Positions 9,061 to 17,520 of a DNA stretch of 64,000 bases are shown piece by piece. The stretch lies in NCBI GenBank assembly GCA_963748485.1, contig CAVVJF010000006.1:50990-114989 (forward strand), in the 5' to 3' direction. Source of the stretch: DASRWT01 sp963748485. Its GTDB lineage: Bacteria > Methylomirabilota > Methylomirabilia > Rokubacteriales > CSP1-6. Position numbers and translations under genes: made by a program. Under the pieces are notes generated by a model. It made no database searches. It was not told the DNA's origin and worked only from the letters and a program-made list of their open reading frames with translations. Positions within the stretch are counted from its first letter, which is position 1; the number at the start of each line of letters is the position of its first letter.

Positions 9061-9821
9061 CAGCGATGGTCCTCGGCTCGATCGTCGGGGACGAAGCCGA
9101 GGACGGCGCGCGCGTGCCGGAGGTCGCGATACCCCCAGCGGTTGTCCGAGGTCGCGAAGAACACGCCGTGGCGGAGGTCGGCGGGGGCCTGGACCGCGCG
9201 CTCGAGGATCTGCACAACATCACGCTGACTGAGCCAGACGCTGAAGTCGCGGGCGGTGGTCGGTCGATCCTCGGCCTTGACGCGGCCGATGCGGATGGAG
9301 AGCACGGACAGCCCGTGCTCGTCCGCGTACTGGCGTCCCAGGGCCTCGCCGTAGGCCTTGCTCACGCCGTAGAGGGCAGCGGGGCGCAGGGGCGCCTCGT
9401 GGGTGAGCATGGGCCAGGAGGTCAGCCCGGCGTACTTGCCGGCCACCAGCGAGGCATAGGGCTCCTCGCGCTCGTAGCCGGTCACGGTGGCGCCGCTGGA
9501 GGCGAAGACCACGCGGGCGACGCCGGCGCGGCGCGCAGCCTCGAGCACGTTGTAGGCGCCGACGAGATTCTGGCGCAGGATCGATTCCCAGGGCTCGCCT
9601 CCGCCCGCGGCGGCGGCGAGGTGCACCACCACGTCGATGTCGCGGAAGGCGGGCTCGATGGCGGCGAGGTCGGCGATGTCGGCGCGCCGGCAATCGATGC
9701 CCGCGATGTCGCGCCGGTTGAGCGCGCGCAGCGCCACGCGCCCCTCCAGCCGCTTGCGCAGGGCGCCGCCGATGAGCCCGCTCATCCCGGTCACGAGGAC
9801 GCGCGGCCCCGCCACGGCCAC
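9060..9821 (-). CDS. NAD-dependent epimerase/dehydratase (extended SDR)
   Basis: From the GTG at 9821 the protein has 253 residues and begins directly with the Rossmann strand and glycine motif VLVTGMSGLIGG. The catalytic YxxxK is seen in ALYGVSKAYGE and a substrate-side Ser in VVFASSGATVTG. Extended SDRs of this type epimerise, dehydrate or dehydrogenate sugars and sugar-like acids using NAD. A longer in-frame opening reaches 9989, but it runs through the C-terminus of the enolase gene; the GTG at 9821 lies 2 nt after that gene's stop, the spacing expected in this operon. It overlaps the next gene by one base (TGATG). Confidence 0.87.
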   Translation of the reverse strand: MAVAGPRVLVTGMSGLIGGALRKRLEGRVALRALNRRDIAGIDCRRADIADLAAIEPAFRDIDVVVHLAAAAGGGEPWESILRQNLVGAYNVLEAARRAGVARVVFASSGATVTGYEREEPYASLVAGKYAGLTSWPMLTHEAPLRPAALYGVSKAYGEALGRQYADEHGLSVLSIRIGRVKAEDRPTTARDFSVWLSQRDVVQILERAVQAPADLRHGVFFATSDNRWGYRDLRHARAVLGFVPDDRAEDHR

Positions 9822-9823
9822 CC

Positions 9824-10990
9824 TCAGACCGCCACCCGGACGCGCTCCACGAAGTCGCGCCGGAGGGTGAGGCCGAGCCCAGGGCCGGTGGGTGCGAGGA
9901 CATGCCCGTCCGCGAACACGATCTGCTCCTCGACGAGCTCGTTCAGGAGGAGATTCTCGCCGCGGGAGTACTCCAGCATGGTCGCGCACGGCGTGGACAC
10001 GCAGAGGTGGAGGCCGGTGGCGAAGAGGATGGCGGAGCCCCAGAGATGCGGCGCCACCGTGAGGCCGTGGCTCGCGGCGAGGGCAGCGACGTTCCGCGTC
10101 TCGGTGATCCCGCCGGCGATCGCCGGGTCGGGCTGGAGCACGTCCACCGCGCGGGCGTCCAGCATCGCGCGGAACGCGAAGCGCGTCTGCTCGCTCTCAC
10201 CGGCGGCGATGGGAATGTCGGTGGCGTGGCGCACCTCCGCCTGCCCGCTCAGGTTGTCCGGCGAGACCGGCTCCTCCAGCCAGGCGAGGTCCTGCTTCTC
10301 GACCTTCCGCGCGAAGCGCTGCGCCTCGCGCACGCTCCACGTCCCGTGGGCGTCCACCATGATGCCGACGCCGGGGCCGAGTGTCTCGCGCGCCTCCGCC
10401 ACGCGCGCGGCCGAGTCGTCCACGCTGGCGTCCTGCAGCCCCACGCGCATCTTCACCGCGCGGTGGCCGCGCTCCGCGTACTGGAGCATCTGCTTGCCGA
10501 TGCTTCCGACCGGCGCCCAGCCGCCCGAGGCGTAGGCCGGGACGCGATCGCGGTACTGCCCCCCGAGCAGGCGCCACAGCGGCACGTCGAGCGAGCGGCC
10601 GAGTATGTCCCAGAGCGCGATGTCCACACCGGAGAGCGCCGAGATCGTGATGCCGCGGCGGCCGATGGTGGGAAAGGTCCGCCCTTCACGGGCGGCATAG
10701 TGCGCGCGCGAGCCGTTGTAGAGGAGCTCCCAGGCGCCGGTGATGTCGCGGGGATCGCGGCCGATCAGGAGCGGCGCGAACTCCTCGCGGAGGAGCGTCA
10801 CGATCGCGGCGTAGTTGCCGAGGTTTCCGACGGCGGCCTTGGCCTCGCCCAGCCCGGTGATGCCGGCGTCGGTGTCGATCTCGACCAAGCACATGTTGAA
10901 GGAGTCGTTGCGTCCGAAGTCGCTCACATGGGCGGAGGCGGCGGGGATGGGGGCGCGGAGCCAGGAGGCGCGAACAGCCGTGACTTTCAT
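9824..10990 (-). CDS. Mandelate racemase/muconate lactonizing enzyme-family protein (enolase superfamily)
   Basis: A 388-residue enolase-superfamily enzyme and the first gene of the operon. The capping domain holds the N-terminal 125 residues; the barrel shows a KMR motif on the second strand (AVKMRVG, about 179), metal ligands in VDAHG, LEEPVSP and AGESEQT, and the barrel His in APHLWGS. Such proteins abstract a proton alpha to a carboxylate and then racemise, dehydrate or cycloisomerise the acid. Downstream epimerase, CoA ligase and importer genes suggest a route that takes up a hydroxy- or sugar-type acid and activates it. The exact reaction cannot be assigned from motifs alone. Confidence 0.9.
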   Translation of the reverse strand: MKVTAVRASWLRAPIPAASAHVSDFGRNDSFNMCLVEIDTDAGITGLGEAKAAVGNLGNYAAIVTLLREEFAPLLIGRDPRDITGAWELLYNGSRAHYAAREGRTFPTIGRRGITISALSGVDIALWDILGRSLDVPLWRLLGGQYRDRVPAYASGGWAPVGSIGKQMLQYAERGHRAVKMRVGLQDASVDDSAARVAEARETLGPGVGIMVDAHGTWSVREAQRFARKVEKQDLAWLEEPVSPDNLSGQAEVRHATDIPIAAGESEQTRFAFRAMLDARAVDVLQPDPAIAGGITETRNVAALAASHGLTVAPHLWGSAILFATGLHLCVSTPCATMLEYSRGENLLLNELVEEQIVFADGHVLAPTGPGLGLTLRRDFVERVRVAV

Positions 10991-11314
10991 GGCGGAATGG
11001 GTGCGACGAGCCTAGCCGGGGCCCCCCGTCAAGTCAAGGCGCTGGCCTGCGGGCGGCGTTCCCGAGCGCGTCGGGCAGGACGCTGCGTTCCCGCTCTCGG
11101 GATCCCCTCGGGCGTGCCGCCGTTGGTGGCCAAGTAGGTGAATTCCGAGCGAACACCGAACTGGGAAGTGTTTGGCACCGATTGCGCAACCCGACGGTAG
11201 CCGGTGTTCTGAGCCGAGCTCCAGGGAGGTGATGCCCGAAGGCCAGAACGCTCCCCTTGCGCCGCCGCGGCGCCCTGCGTCTCCCTCCTCGGTACCCCAA
11301 AGGAGGACCGAGCC
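10991..11314. other. Intergenic region between divergent genes
   Basis: About 320 nt lie between the enolase gene (minus) and the haloperoxidase-like gene (plus). It should contain both promoters. I see a strong Shine-Dalgarno (AAAGGAGG) about 9 nt before the ATG at 11,315. There is also an inverted repeat of 8-nt arms, GAACACCG at 11,151-11,158 and CGGTGTTC at 11,202-11,209, separated by 43 nt, which could be a looping operator or chance. No credible small gene or RNA is visible. Confidence 0.5.
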
Positions 11315-12631
11315 ATGATGCACGGCCTCAGAGCCATTGCTAGTGTGATCGCCCTTATGGGGGCTCTGGCCCTCGCCCCTCCCGCCTCAGCCAACGAGGT
11401 CGTTCAGTGGAACGACACGGCCATGAAAGCCGTTGCCGCCAACGGGCAGAGCGCCGTCGTGTTGACGCGCACCCTGGCCATGACGCAGGCCGCCGTGCAC
11501 GATGCCCTGAACGCGATCAGTCGCCGGTACGACGCCTACTACTTCGAGGGTCCCGCCGACCCCGCCGCATCGCCGGATGCCGCGACCGCGGCGGCCGCCC
11601 ACACGGTCCTAGTCGGCGTGGTCAACCTCTACGGCACGCCGGCCCAGAAGGGGGCAACGCTCGCGATGCTCGACCAGGCCTACGCCGCGTCGATCGCCCG
11701 CGTCACCGACGCGTCCGCCCGAAACAAGGGCGTAGCGGTCGGCCGCGCGGCCGGGGCGGCGATCCTCACGCTTCGCAAGGATGACGGGGCCACGCGCGAC
11801 GCGCCCTACACGCCGGCCATGGGGCCCGGCAAGTGGCGCCCGCATCCCAATCCCACGCCGCCCAACCCGCCCATCGCCAGCCCGGACCTGGCGCCCGGCT
11901 ACCTGGCCTCGGCGGTTCCGGGCTGGGCGAACGTCACGCCGTTCACTCTGCTGTCGGCCTCGCAGTACTGGCTTCCCGGCCCTCCGGCATTGACGAGCCC
12001 GGCCTACACGCGCGACTACAACGAGGTGAAGGGCGTCGGCGGCAAGGTCAGCACGGTGCGCACCGACGACCAGACGCAGATCGCGCGCTTCTGGTTCGAG
12101 GGGCCGGGCGCGTGGAACCGGATCGCGCGCACGGTGGTTACCACGCGCGGTCTCGATGCCCGGGACAGCGCCCGGACCCTTGCCTTGATGAACATGGCGA
12201 TGGCCGACGGGTACATCGCAGGCTGGAAGATCCGCTACGTCTACGACCTGTGGCGCCCGGTCACCGCCATCCGCGAGGGTGATAACGACGGCAATGACGC
12301 CACCGCCGGCGACCCGACCTGGGACAGTCATCAGAACACCCCGAACGTCTCGGACTATCCGTCCACGCAGAGCACCTTCAGCGGGGCCGCCGCGGTCGCC
12401 CTTGCCAGCACCCTGGGCGGTGACCAGGTCAGCTTCACGGTCCCGAGCGGTAAGCCCTTCGAGGGCATCACCCGATCCTTCACCAGCTTCTCCCAGGCGG
12501 CGCGCGAGAGCGCCGACTCGCGAGTCTATGCCGGCATCCACTTCCGCAGCGCCTGTGAGGACGGGCTCGCCCTGGGGCAGAAGATTGGACAGCGTGCGGC
12601 GACGCTCTATCTCCTGCCGGCCAAGAGGTAG
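11315..12631 (+). CDS. Secreted PAP2/vanadium-haloperoxidase-like protein with an altered catalytic His
   Basis: A 438-residue protein with a signal peptide (cleavage near ASANE, residue 27). It is an all-helical vanadium-dependent haloperoxidase/acid phosphatase relative. The first phosphate/vanadate motif is present as KIRYVYDLWRP (Lys305, Arg314) and the third as SRVYAGIHFR (Arg403, vanadate-ligand His409). The middle motif, normally P-S-G/T-H, reads YPSTQSTFSGA with Gln352 where the acid-base His is expected; the codon is CAG, one change from CAC or CAT. Activity may therefore be altered or lost, or the protein may only bind an oxyanion. A strong Shine-Dalgarno supports the start. The next gene begins 4 nt after the stop. 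Confidence 0.82.
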   Translation: MMHGLRAIASVIALMGALALAPPASANEVVQWNDTAMKAVAANGQSAVVLTRTLAMTQAAVHDALNAISRRYDAYYFEGPADPAASPDAATAAAAHTVLVGVVNLYGTPAQKGATLAMLDQAYAASIARVTDASARNKGVAVGRAAGAAILTLRKDDGATRDAPYTPAMGPGKWRPHPNPTPPNPPIASPDLAPGYLASAVPGWANVTPFTLLSASQYWLPGPPALTSPAYTRDYNEVKGVGGKVSTVRTDDQTQIARFWFEGPGAWNRIARTVVTTRGLDARDSARTLALMNMAMADGYIAGWKIRYVYDLWRPVTAIREGDNDGNDATAGDPTWDSHQNTPNVSDYPSTQSTFSGAAAVALASTLGGDQVSFTVPSGKPFEGITRSFTSFSQAARESADSRVYAGIHFRSACEDGLALGQKIGQRAATLYLLPAKR

Positions 12632-12635
12632 AGCC

Positions 12636-13556
12636 GTGACGGGGGCCGCCGGACGACTCGCCATCGCGTGGCCTCTGGCGGCCCCGTCGGACGCTACGAC
12701 CCTCCACTGGATTCTGCGCGTGGCCGTGGCCGCCTGCTTCATCGGCCACGGGGTCTTCGGCATCATCACCAAGGCCGCCTGGCTGCCGTACTTCGCGATC
12801 TTCGGCATTCCGGAGGCGTGGGCGTGGCGGCTCATGCCGATGGTCGGGATCGTCGACATCACGGTGGGCGTGTTCACGCTGTTCCAGCCGATCCGTGCGG
12901 TACTCCTCTATATGACGTTCTGGGGATTGCAGACGGCCTGCCTCCGCCCCCTCGCTGGACAAGGGGTGTGGGAGCTCTTCGAGCGCGCTGGCAACTACGG
13001 CGTCCCGCTGGCGTTCCTCATCCTGCTCGGCGGCGGTCGCTCGCTGCCCGATTGGTTCTCGACGCGGCCGATGCTCGCTCTCACCAAGGAGCGGGCGTCG
13101 GCGATGGGCTGGGTGCTCCGAACGACCACCGCGCTGGTACTGATCGGGCATGGCGGGTTCGACTTCGCCATGCACAAGGACTGGAGCGGCTATGCCGCGG
13201 CGATTGGGATCAGTCCGGCCACGGTCGCGGGTCACCCGCTCACACCATTGGCGGGATGGTTCGAGTGCGCCCTCGGGTTACTCGTCTTCGCGTGGCCGGC
13301 ACGCGGCCTGCTGATCTTCGTCTTCGCCTGGAAGATCGGTACCGAGGCCCTTCGGCCGCTGGCCGGGGAGCCGATCTGGGAGTTCATCGAGCGGGGTGGC
13401 AGCTACGGTGCACCCCTGGCGCTCGCGTGGCTTCAGGGCGCCGCGGAGCTAAGGAACGTGCCGGGAGCCGGTCACCAGCGCGATCACGCCCGCCACTGCC
13501 AGCAGCGCGCCGAGCGTCGCCACGCCGACCACGAAGGGAAGGCCAGCGCCCCGTAG
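12636..13556 (+). CDS. DoxX-like membrane protein with internal duplication
   Basis: From GTG 12,636 the protein has 306 residues and about eight membrane segments. It consists of two similar halves: LRVAVAACFIGHGVFG...PLAGQGVWELFERAGNYGVPLA and LRTTTALVLIGHGGFD...PLAGEPIWEFIERGGSYGAPLA. The IGHG and WE(L/F)xERxGxYGxPLA signatures recur about 135 residues apart. DoxX-type proteins are usually single units of 130-150 residues, so this is a tandem fusion. The function of such proteins is poorly defined; they are linked to membrane redox enzymes. The C-terminal ~35 residues overlap the convergent gene at 13,449 and are low-complexity, so they may not be conserved. Confidence 0.75.
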   Translation: MTGAAGRLAIAWPLAAPSDATTLHWILRVAVAACFIGHGVFGIITKAAWLPYFAIFGIPEAWAWRLMPMVGIVDITVGVFTLFQPIRAVLLYMTFWGLQTACLRPLAGQGVWELFERAGNYGVPLAFLILLGGGRSLPDWFSTRPMLALTKERASAMGWVLRTTTALVLIGHGGFDFAMHKDWSGYAAAIGISPATVAGHPLTPLAGWFECALGLLVFAWPARGLLIFVFAWKIGTEALRPLAGEPIWEFIERGGSYGAPLALAWLQGAAELRNVPGAGHQRDHARHCQQRAERRHADHEGKASAP

Positions 13557-13970
13557 AGCGAGGGCAAGGATCTCGCCGCCCACGGTGAAGAGGGCGGCGG
13601 CCAGCGCGCCGAGCGCGCTCACGACGAGCCAGTGCCGCGCCTGAGCGCCCAGCACGCCGGCGCCGAGAGCCGCGCCCCGTGTCGCCCGCGCCAGGTGGAC
13701 GAGGGCGAGCAGGAGGACGAGTCCCACGCCGAGCGCGGTCGCCATGATCGGATCGGGCTCCGGGCGCACGATGGCCAGGGCCAGGGTGTATTCGATGAGC
13801 GCGAGGGCGCCGCCCGCGGTGGCCAGCGGCATGGTCGCCGTCAGGGCGCCGGTGCCGCCGATGGCCAGGGCCAGCCCGGCGAAGGCGCCCAGGAAGGGCG
13901 AGGGAAGAATCGCCACGGGCAAGCCCGCCAGGATCGCCATCAGCGTCACCGCCACGAGGCGGGCCGTCAT
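13449..13970 (-). CDS. Hypothetical multi-pass membrane protein
   Basis: A 173-residue, strongly hydrophobic protein starting MTARLVAVTLMAILAG with about five or six membrane segments. The start is set by an ATGA overlap with the stop of the DUF58 gene. I recognise no family. Its position as the last gene of the MoxR/DUF58 operon suggests a role in the same membrane-linked process. The 3' end overlaps the convergent DoxX-like gene by about 108 nt. Confidence 0.7.
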   Translation of the reverse strand: MTARLVAVTLMAILAGLPVAILPSPFLGAFAGLALAIGGTGALTATMPLATAGGALALIEYTLALAIVRPEPDPIMATALGVGLVLLLALVHLARATRGAALGAGVLGAQARHWLVVSALGALAAALFTVGGEILALALRGAGLPFVVGVATLGALLAVAGVIALVTGSRHVP

Positions 13971-15243
13971 GCGCGGACTCCGCGCAGGCGCGGGCGCTGC
14001 CAGCCCGCCAGCGCCGCCTCGAGCGGCTCGACGCCGTCCCAGTCGATCACGGTCAGCCCGCTCCGTCGCAGTTCGTCGAGATAGGCGCGGCGCTCCAGGG
14101 CCCACAGGCGCGCAGCCAGGTCGACCACGGCGCCCCCTCGTAGCATTGCGCGTCCCGCCGCGACGGGGGACACCGCGACAACGAGGACGTCGAAGCCCCG
14201 CGCGGTGAGATCTCCCACCGCCTTCACGAAGCGTCCGTCGAGCAGCGGGCTCAGGGCAACCACCAGGGCCTGGGGCGGCAGGACGCGCGGCGGCAGCACC
14301 TCGAGATCGCGCGTCACGTAGGTGAACACCACGGAAGCGCGCGCGAGGGCGTCCAGCAGGCGCTCCCACTGGACGCGGCCGGTGGCCGGCTTCACCTGGC
14401 GCAGAATGCCCCCATACTCGACGAGCCCGACGCGATCCTTCCGGGCGAGATAGGCAGCGGCGAGCGAGGCCGCTCCGCGCACCATGTGATCGAGGGCCGA
14501 GGAGCCGGGCGGACCGACATCGGCGAGCGTGTCCACGAGCAGGACGATGTCGGCGTTCCGCTCCGGGTGATGTTGCGTCACGTGCAGCGCCCCGAGCCGG
14601 AGGGTCGCGCGCCAGTTGACGTGGCGGACCTGATCGCCCGGGGCGAAGCGGCGGATGTCGCCGGGCTCGAGCCCCTCGCCCTGCGCCCGCGAGACGTGAT
14701 TACCGACGGAGGTCTGGGTCCGCGAGGGACGCGGCGGGCGGCGCAGCGGCGTCACCAGGGGGTACACCGCCACCTCGACCTGTGCCTCGCGCTGTCGCGT
14801 CTCGGCGGCGGCGAGGCCGAGGGGTTCCCACACCCGGAGATGCAGGTCCTCGAGGCGCAGGTGGCGACGCCCCGCGCAGGCAACCTCGAAACTCCACCGG
14901 ATCTCCTCGCCGGCGCCGACACTGAAAAAGGCATGGTGGCGTCCGCGCTCCGTCCATACCTGGGAAGGCAGCGGCTGGAGCAGCTCGACGAGGGGGAGGG
15001 GGCGCGCGCTTCGGAGCGTCACGGTGATGGTGGCGCGCTCGCCTTCCACGAGACGATCCGCCGAGATCTCCCGGGTGAGCCGCCACGCCCCCGCGGGCGC
15101 CACCCAGCGCCGGCCGACGGCCAGCGCCACCGCGAGGGGGACCGCCGCCACCACGAGCTCGGCGCGGCCGGTGAGCACACCGAGGAAGAGCGCCCAGCCC
15201 ACGAGCGTGACGACGGAGAGGTTCAAGGCGGAGGGATGCGCGA

Positions 15244-15247
<4 letters not shown>
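13967..15247 (-). CDS. DUF58 domain protein
   Basis: Starting at GTG 15,247 (GTGA overlap with the MoxR gene), the 426-residue protein has two N-terminal membrane helices followed by a beta-rich region and the DUF58 domain. The family signature is seen as GDIRRFAPGDQVRHVNW and a von-Willebrand-like strand as ADIVLLVDTLADVG. That last segment lacks the perfect DxSxS metal site. DUF58 proteins are encoded next to MoxR ATPases in most bacteria and are thought to be MoxR substrates or adaptors acting at the membrane; this is family knowledge rather than proof here. An open frame runs far upstream of the GTG, but only in the shadow of neighbouring genes. Confidence 0.9.
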
Positions 15248-16196
<949 letters not shown>

Positions 16197-16200
<4 letters not shown>

Positions 16201-16646
16201 CGCTGCTCCTCGATGGCGGCGATGACCGCCCGGAAGCCGGCCACGCTGGGGCCGCGCCCGCGCCGCAGCCGCGGCAGCGCAAGCGGGCGGGTGGCGAGCT
16301 CGGTAAGCCGGGGCCACAGCACCGTCTCGAAGTGGCGCCGGCTGCGGAGGCCGGCGCGCACGCTGGCGCGAAGCTCGACGAGGCGATGCGGCACCCCGGG
16401 CTCGACGGGCGGCGCGACGCGGGCGGCGTCGAGGGCGGACGCGCCGTGACGCGCGACCCGGCGGGCGAGGATGCCGCGCAGCTCGAGCAGGGCCACCCCG
16501 AGCAGCAGCGCGGCGGCGAGCCGGGGAACGACGGCGCGCCACTGCGGCTCGAGGTAGACATAGACGGGCACCGCCGCGAAGAGCACCACGCCCACGAGAA
16601 GGCCGTAGCGGACGGACGTGGCCAGGGGACGGGCGTCAGCGGGCAT
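16197..16646 (-). CDS. Small membrane protein of MoxR operon
   Basis: A 149-residue protein with two predicted N-terminal membrane helices (VRYGLLVGVVLFAAVPVYVY and VPRLAAALLLGVALLELRGI) followed by a basic soluble tail ending AAIEEQR. It overlaps the DUF4129 gene by 11 nt upstream and the MoxR gene by 4 nt downstream. No family is recognised. Genes of this size and topology are common between DUF4129 and moxR genes, where they are presumed membrane partners. Confidence 0.75.
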
Positions 16647-17520
16647 GCGCGGCCTCCTGCTCCAGGGCGTGCTTCACCGCGTCGAGGCAGTCGTAGGCAA
16701 GGGCGCGCGCGTCGGCCCCCAGGGGCCGCTCGCTGAACCGCGCCAGCTCGAAGAGCGCGGTGAGCCGTTCCACGGGGGCGGCGGGCAGGGGAGCCTGGGC
16801 GAGCGCCGCGCGCATGAACTCCGCGGGCGTCTGCCAGGCGGCGCGCGGCACGCGCGCGGTCGCGAGGGCCAGCTCGAAGCGCCGGTAGGCGCGGATGATG
16901 GCCGCGCGCGGGTCGCCGTCGGCGCGGAGATCCTCGAGGCTCTCGGCGACCGCAGCCTCGAGCGGGGGCATCGGCGCGGCGCGCGTGGGGCGGTCCCACC
17001 AGCGCAGCACGCGCTCGGCGAGCACCACCAGGAGCATGAGGGCGAAGGTGGCGAGGGCGACGGCGAGGGCGATCCCGGCCACCGCGTAGTCGAAGGCCGC
17101 GACGGAGGTCGGCGGCTTGCGCGCCTGCGACAGGAGGTTCAGGAGCCCGGCGATGGCGGCGAGGGGCGCTTCGAGGGGGTGCCCTCCATCCGGCTTCCAG
17201 TGCGTCCAGAGCAGATAGATGAGGAGCACCATGAGGAAGAGCATCGGCAGCGACGCGAGGAGGAACGAGCGACGCCGGGGCTCGCTGCGCTCGCCGAGAG
17301 CCGACTCGTCCTCGGGGGCGCGCCGGGGCCGCTGCATGGACAGGAGCAGCAGCAGCGAGGCTGCGAAGAGCCCGATCACTACCATCCAGATCGTGTCGGG
17401 CAGCCGGACCACCAGGCTCGCCCCGGGCTCGGCGCCGGGCGGATGCGACGGGCCGACGGTCGCGGCCACGGCAAGGACGAGGCCCACTCCCGCCACCGCG
17501 CACGCGCGGAGCGCGGTCAC
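16636..17520 (-). CDS. DUF4129-type membrane protein
   Basis: From GTG 17,520 (GTGA overlap with the cyclase gene) the protein has 294 residues. It has an N-terminal signal-like helix, two central membrane helices (about 40-60 and 87-107) and another near 150-175. The C-terminal region contains DPRAAIIRAYRRFELAL and TPAEFMRAAL, the pattern of the DUF4129 domain that ends TgpA-type transglutaminases. A stand-alone DUF4129 protein beside MoxR and DUF58 is a known arrangement. The longer open frame to 18,498 is a shadow of the cyclase gene. Confidence 0.82.
   Translation of the reverse strand: MTALRACAVAGVGLVLAVAATVGPSHPPGAEPGASLVVRLPDTIWMVVIGLFAASLLLLLSMQRPRRAPEDESALGERSEPRRRSFLLASLPMLFLMVLLIYLLWTHWKPDGGHPLEAPLAAIAGLLNLLSQARKPPTSVAAFDYAVAGIALAVALATFALMLLVVLAERVLRWWDRPTRAAPMPPLEAAVAESLEDLRADGDPRAAIIRAYRRFELALATARVPRAAWQTPAEFMRAALAQAPLPAAPVERLTALFELARFSERPLGADARALAYDCLDAVKHALEQEAAHAR

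Noticed and set aside
5557..9228. A 1,223-codon plus-strand open frame
   Set aside because: It lies antisense to four convincing genes, and its product is low-complexity and rich in His, Arg, Gly and Ala. High GC at third positions removes stop codons from the opposite strand.
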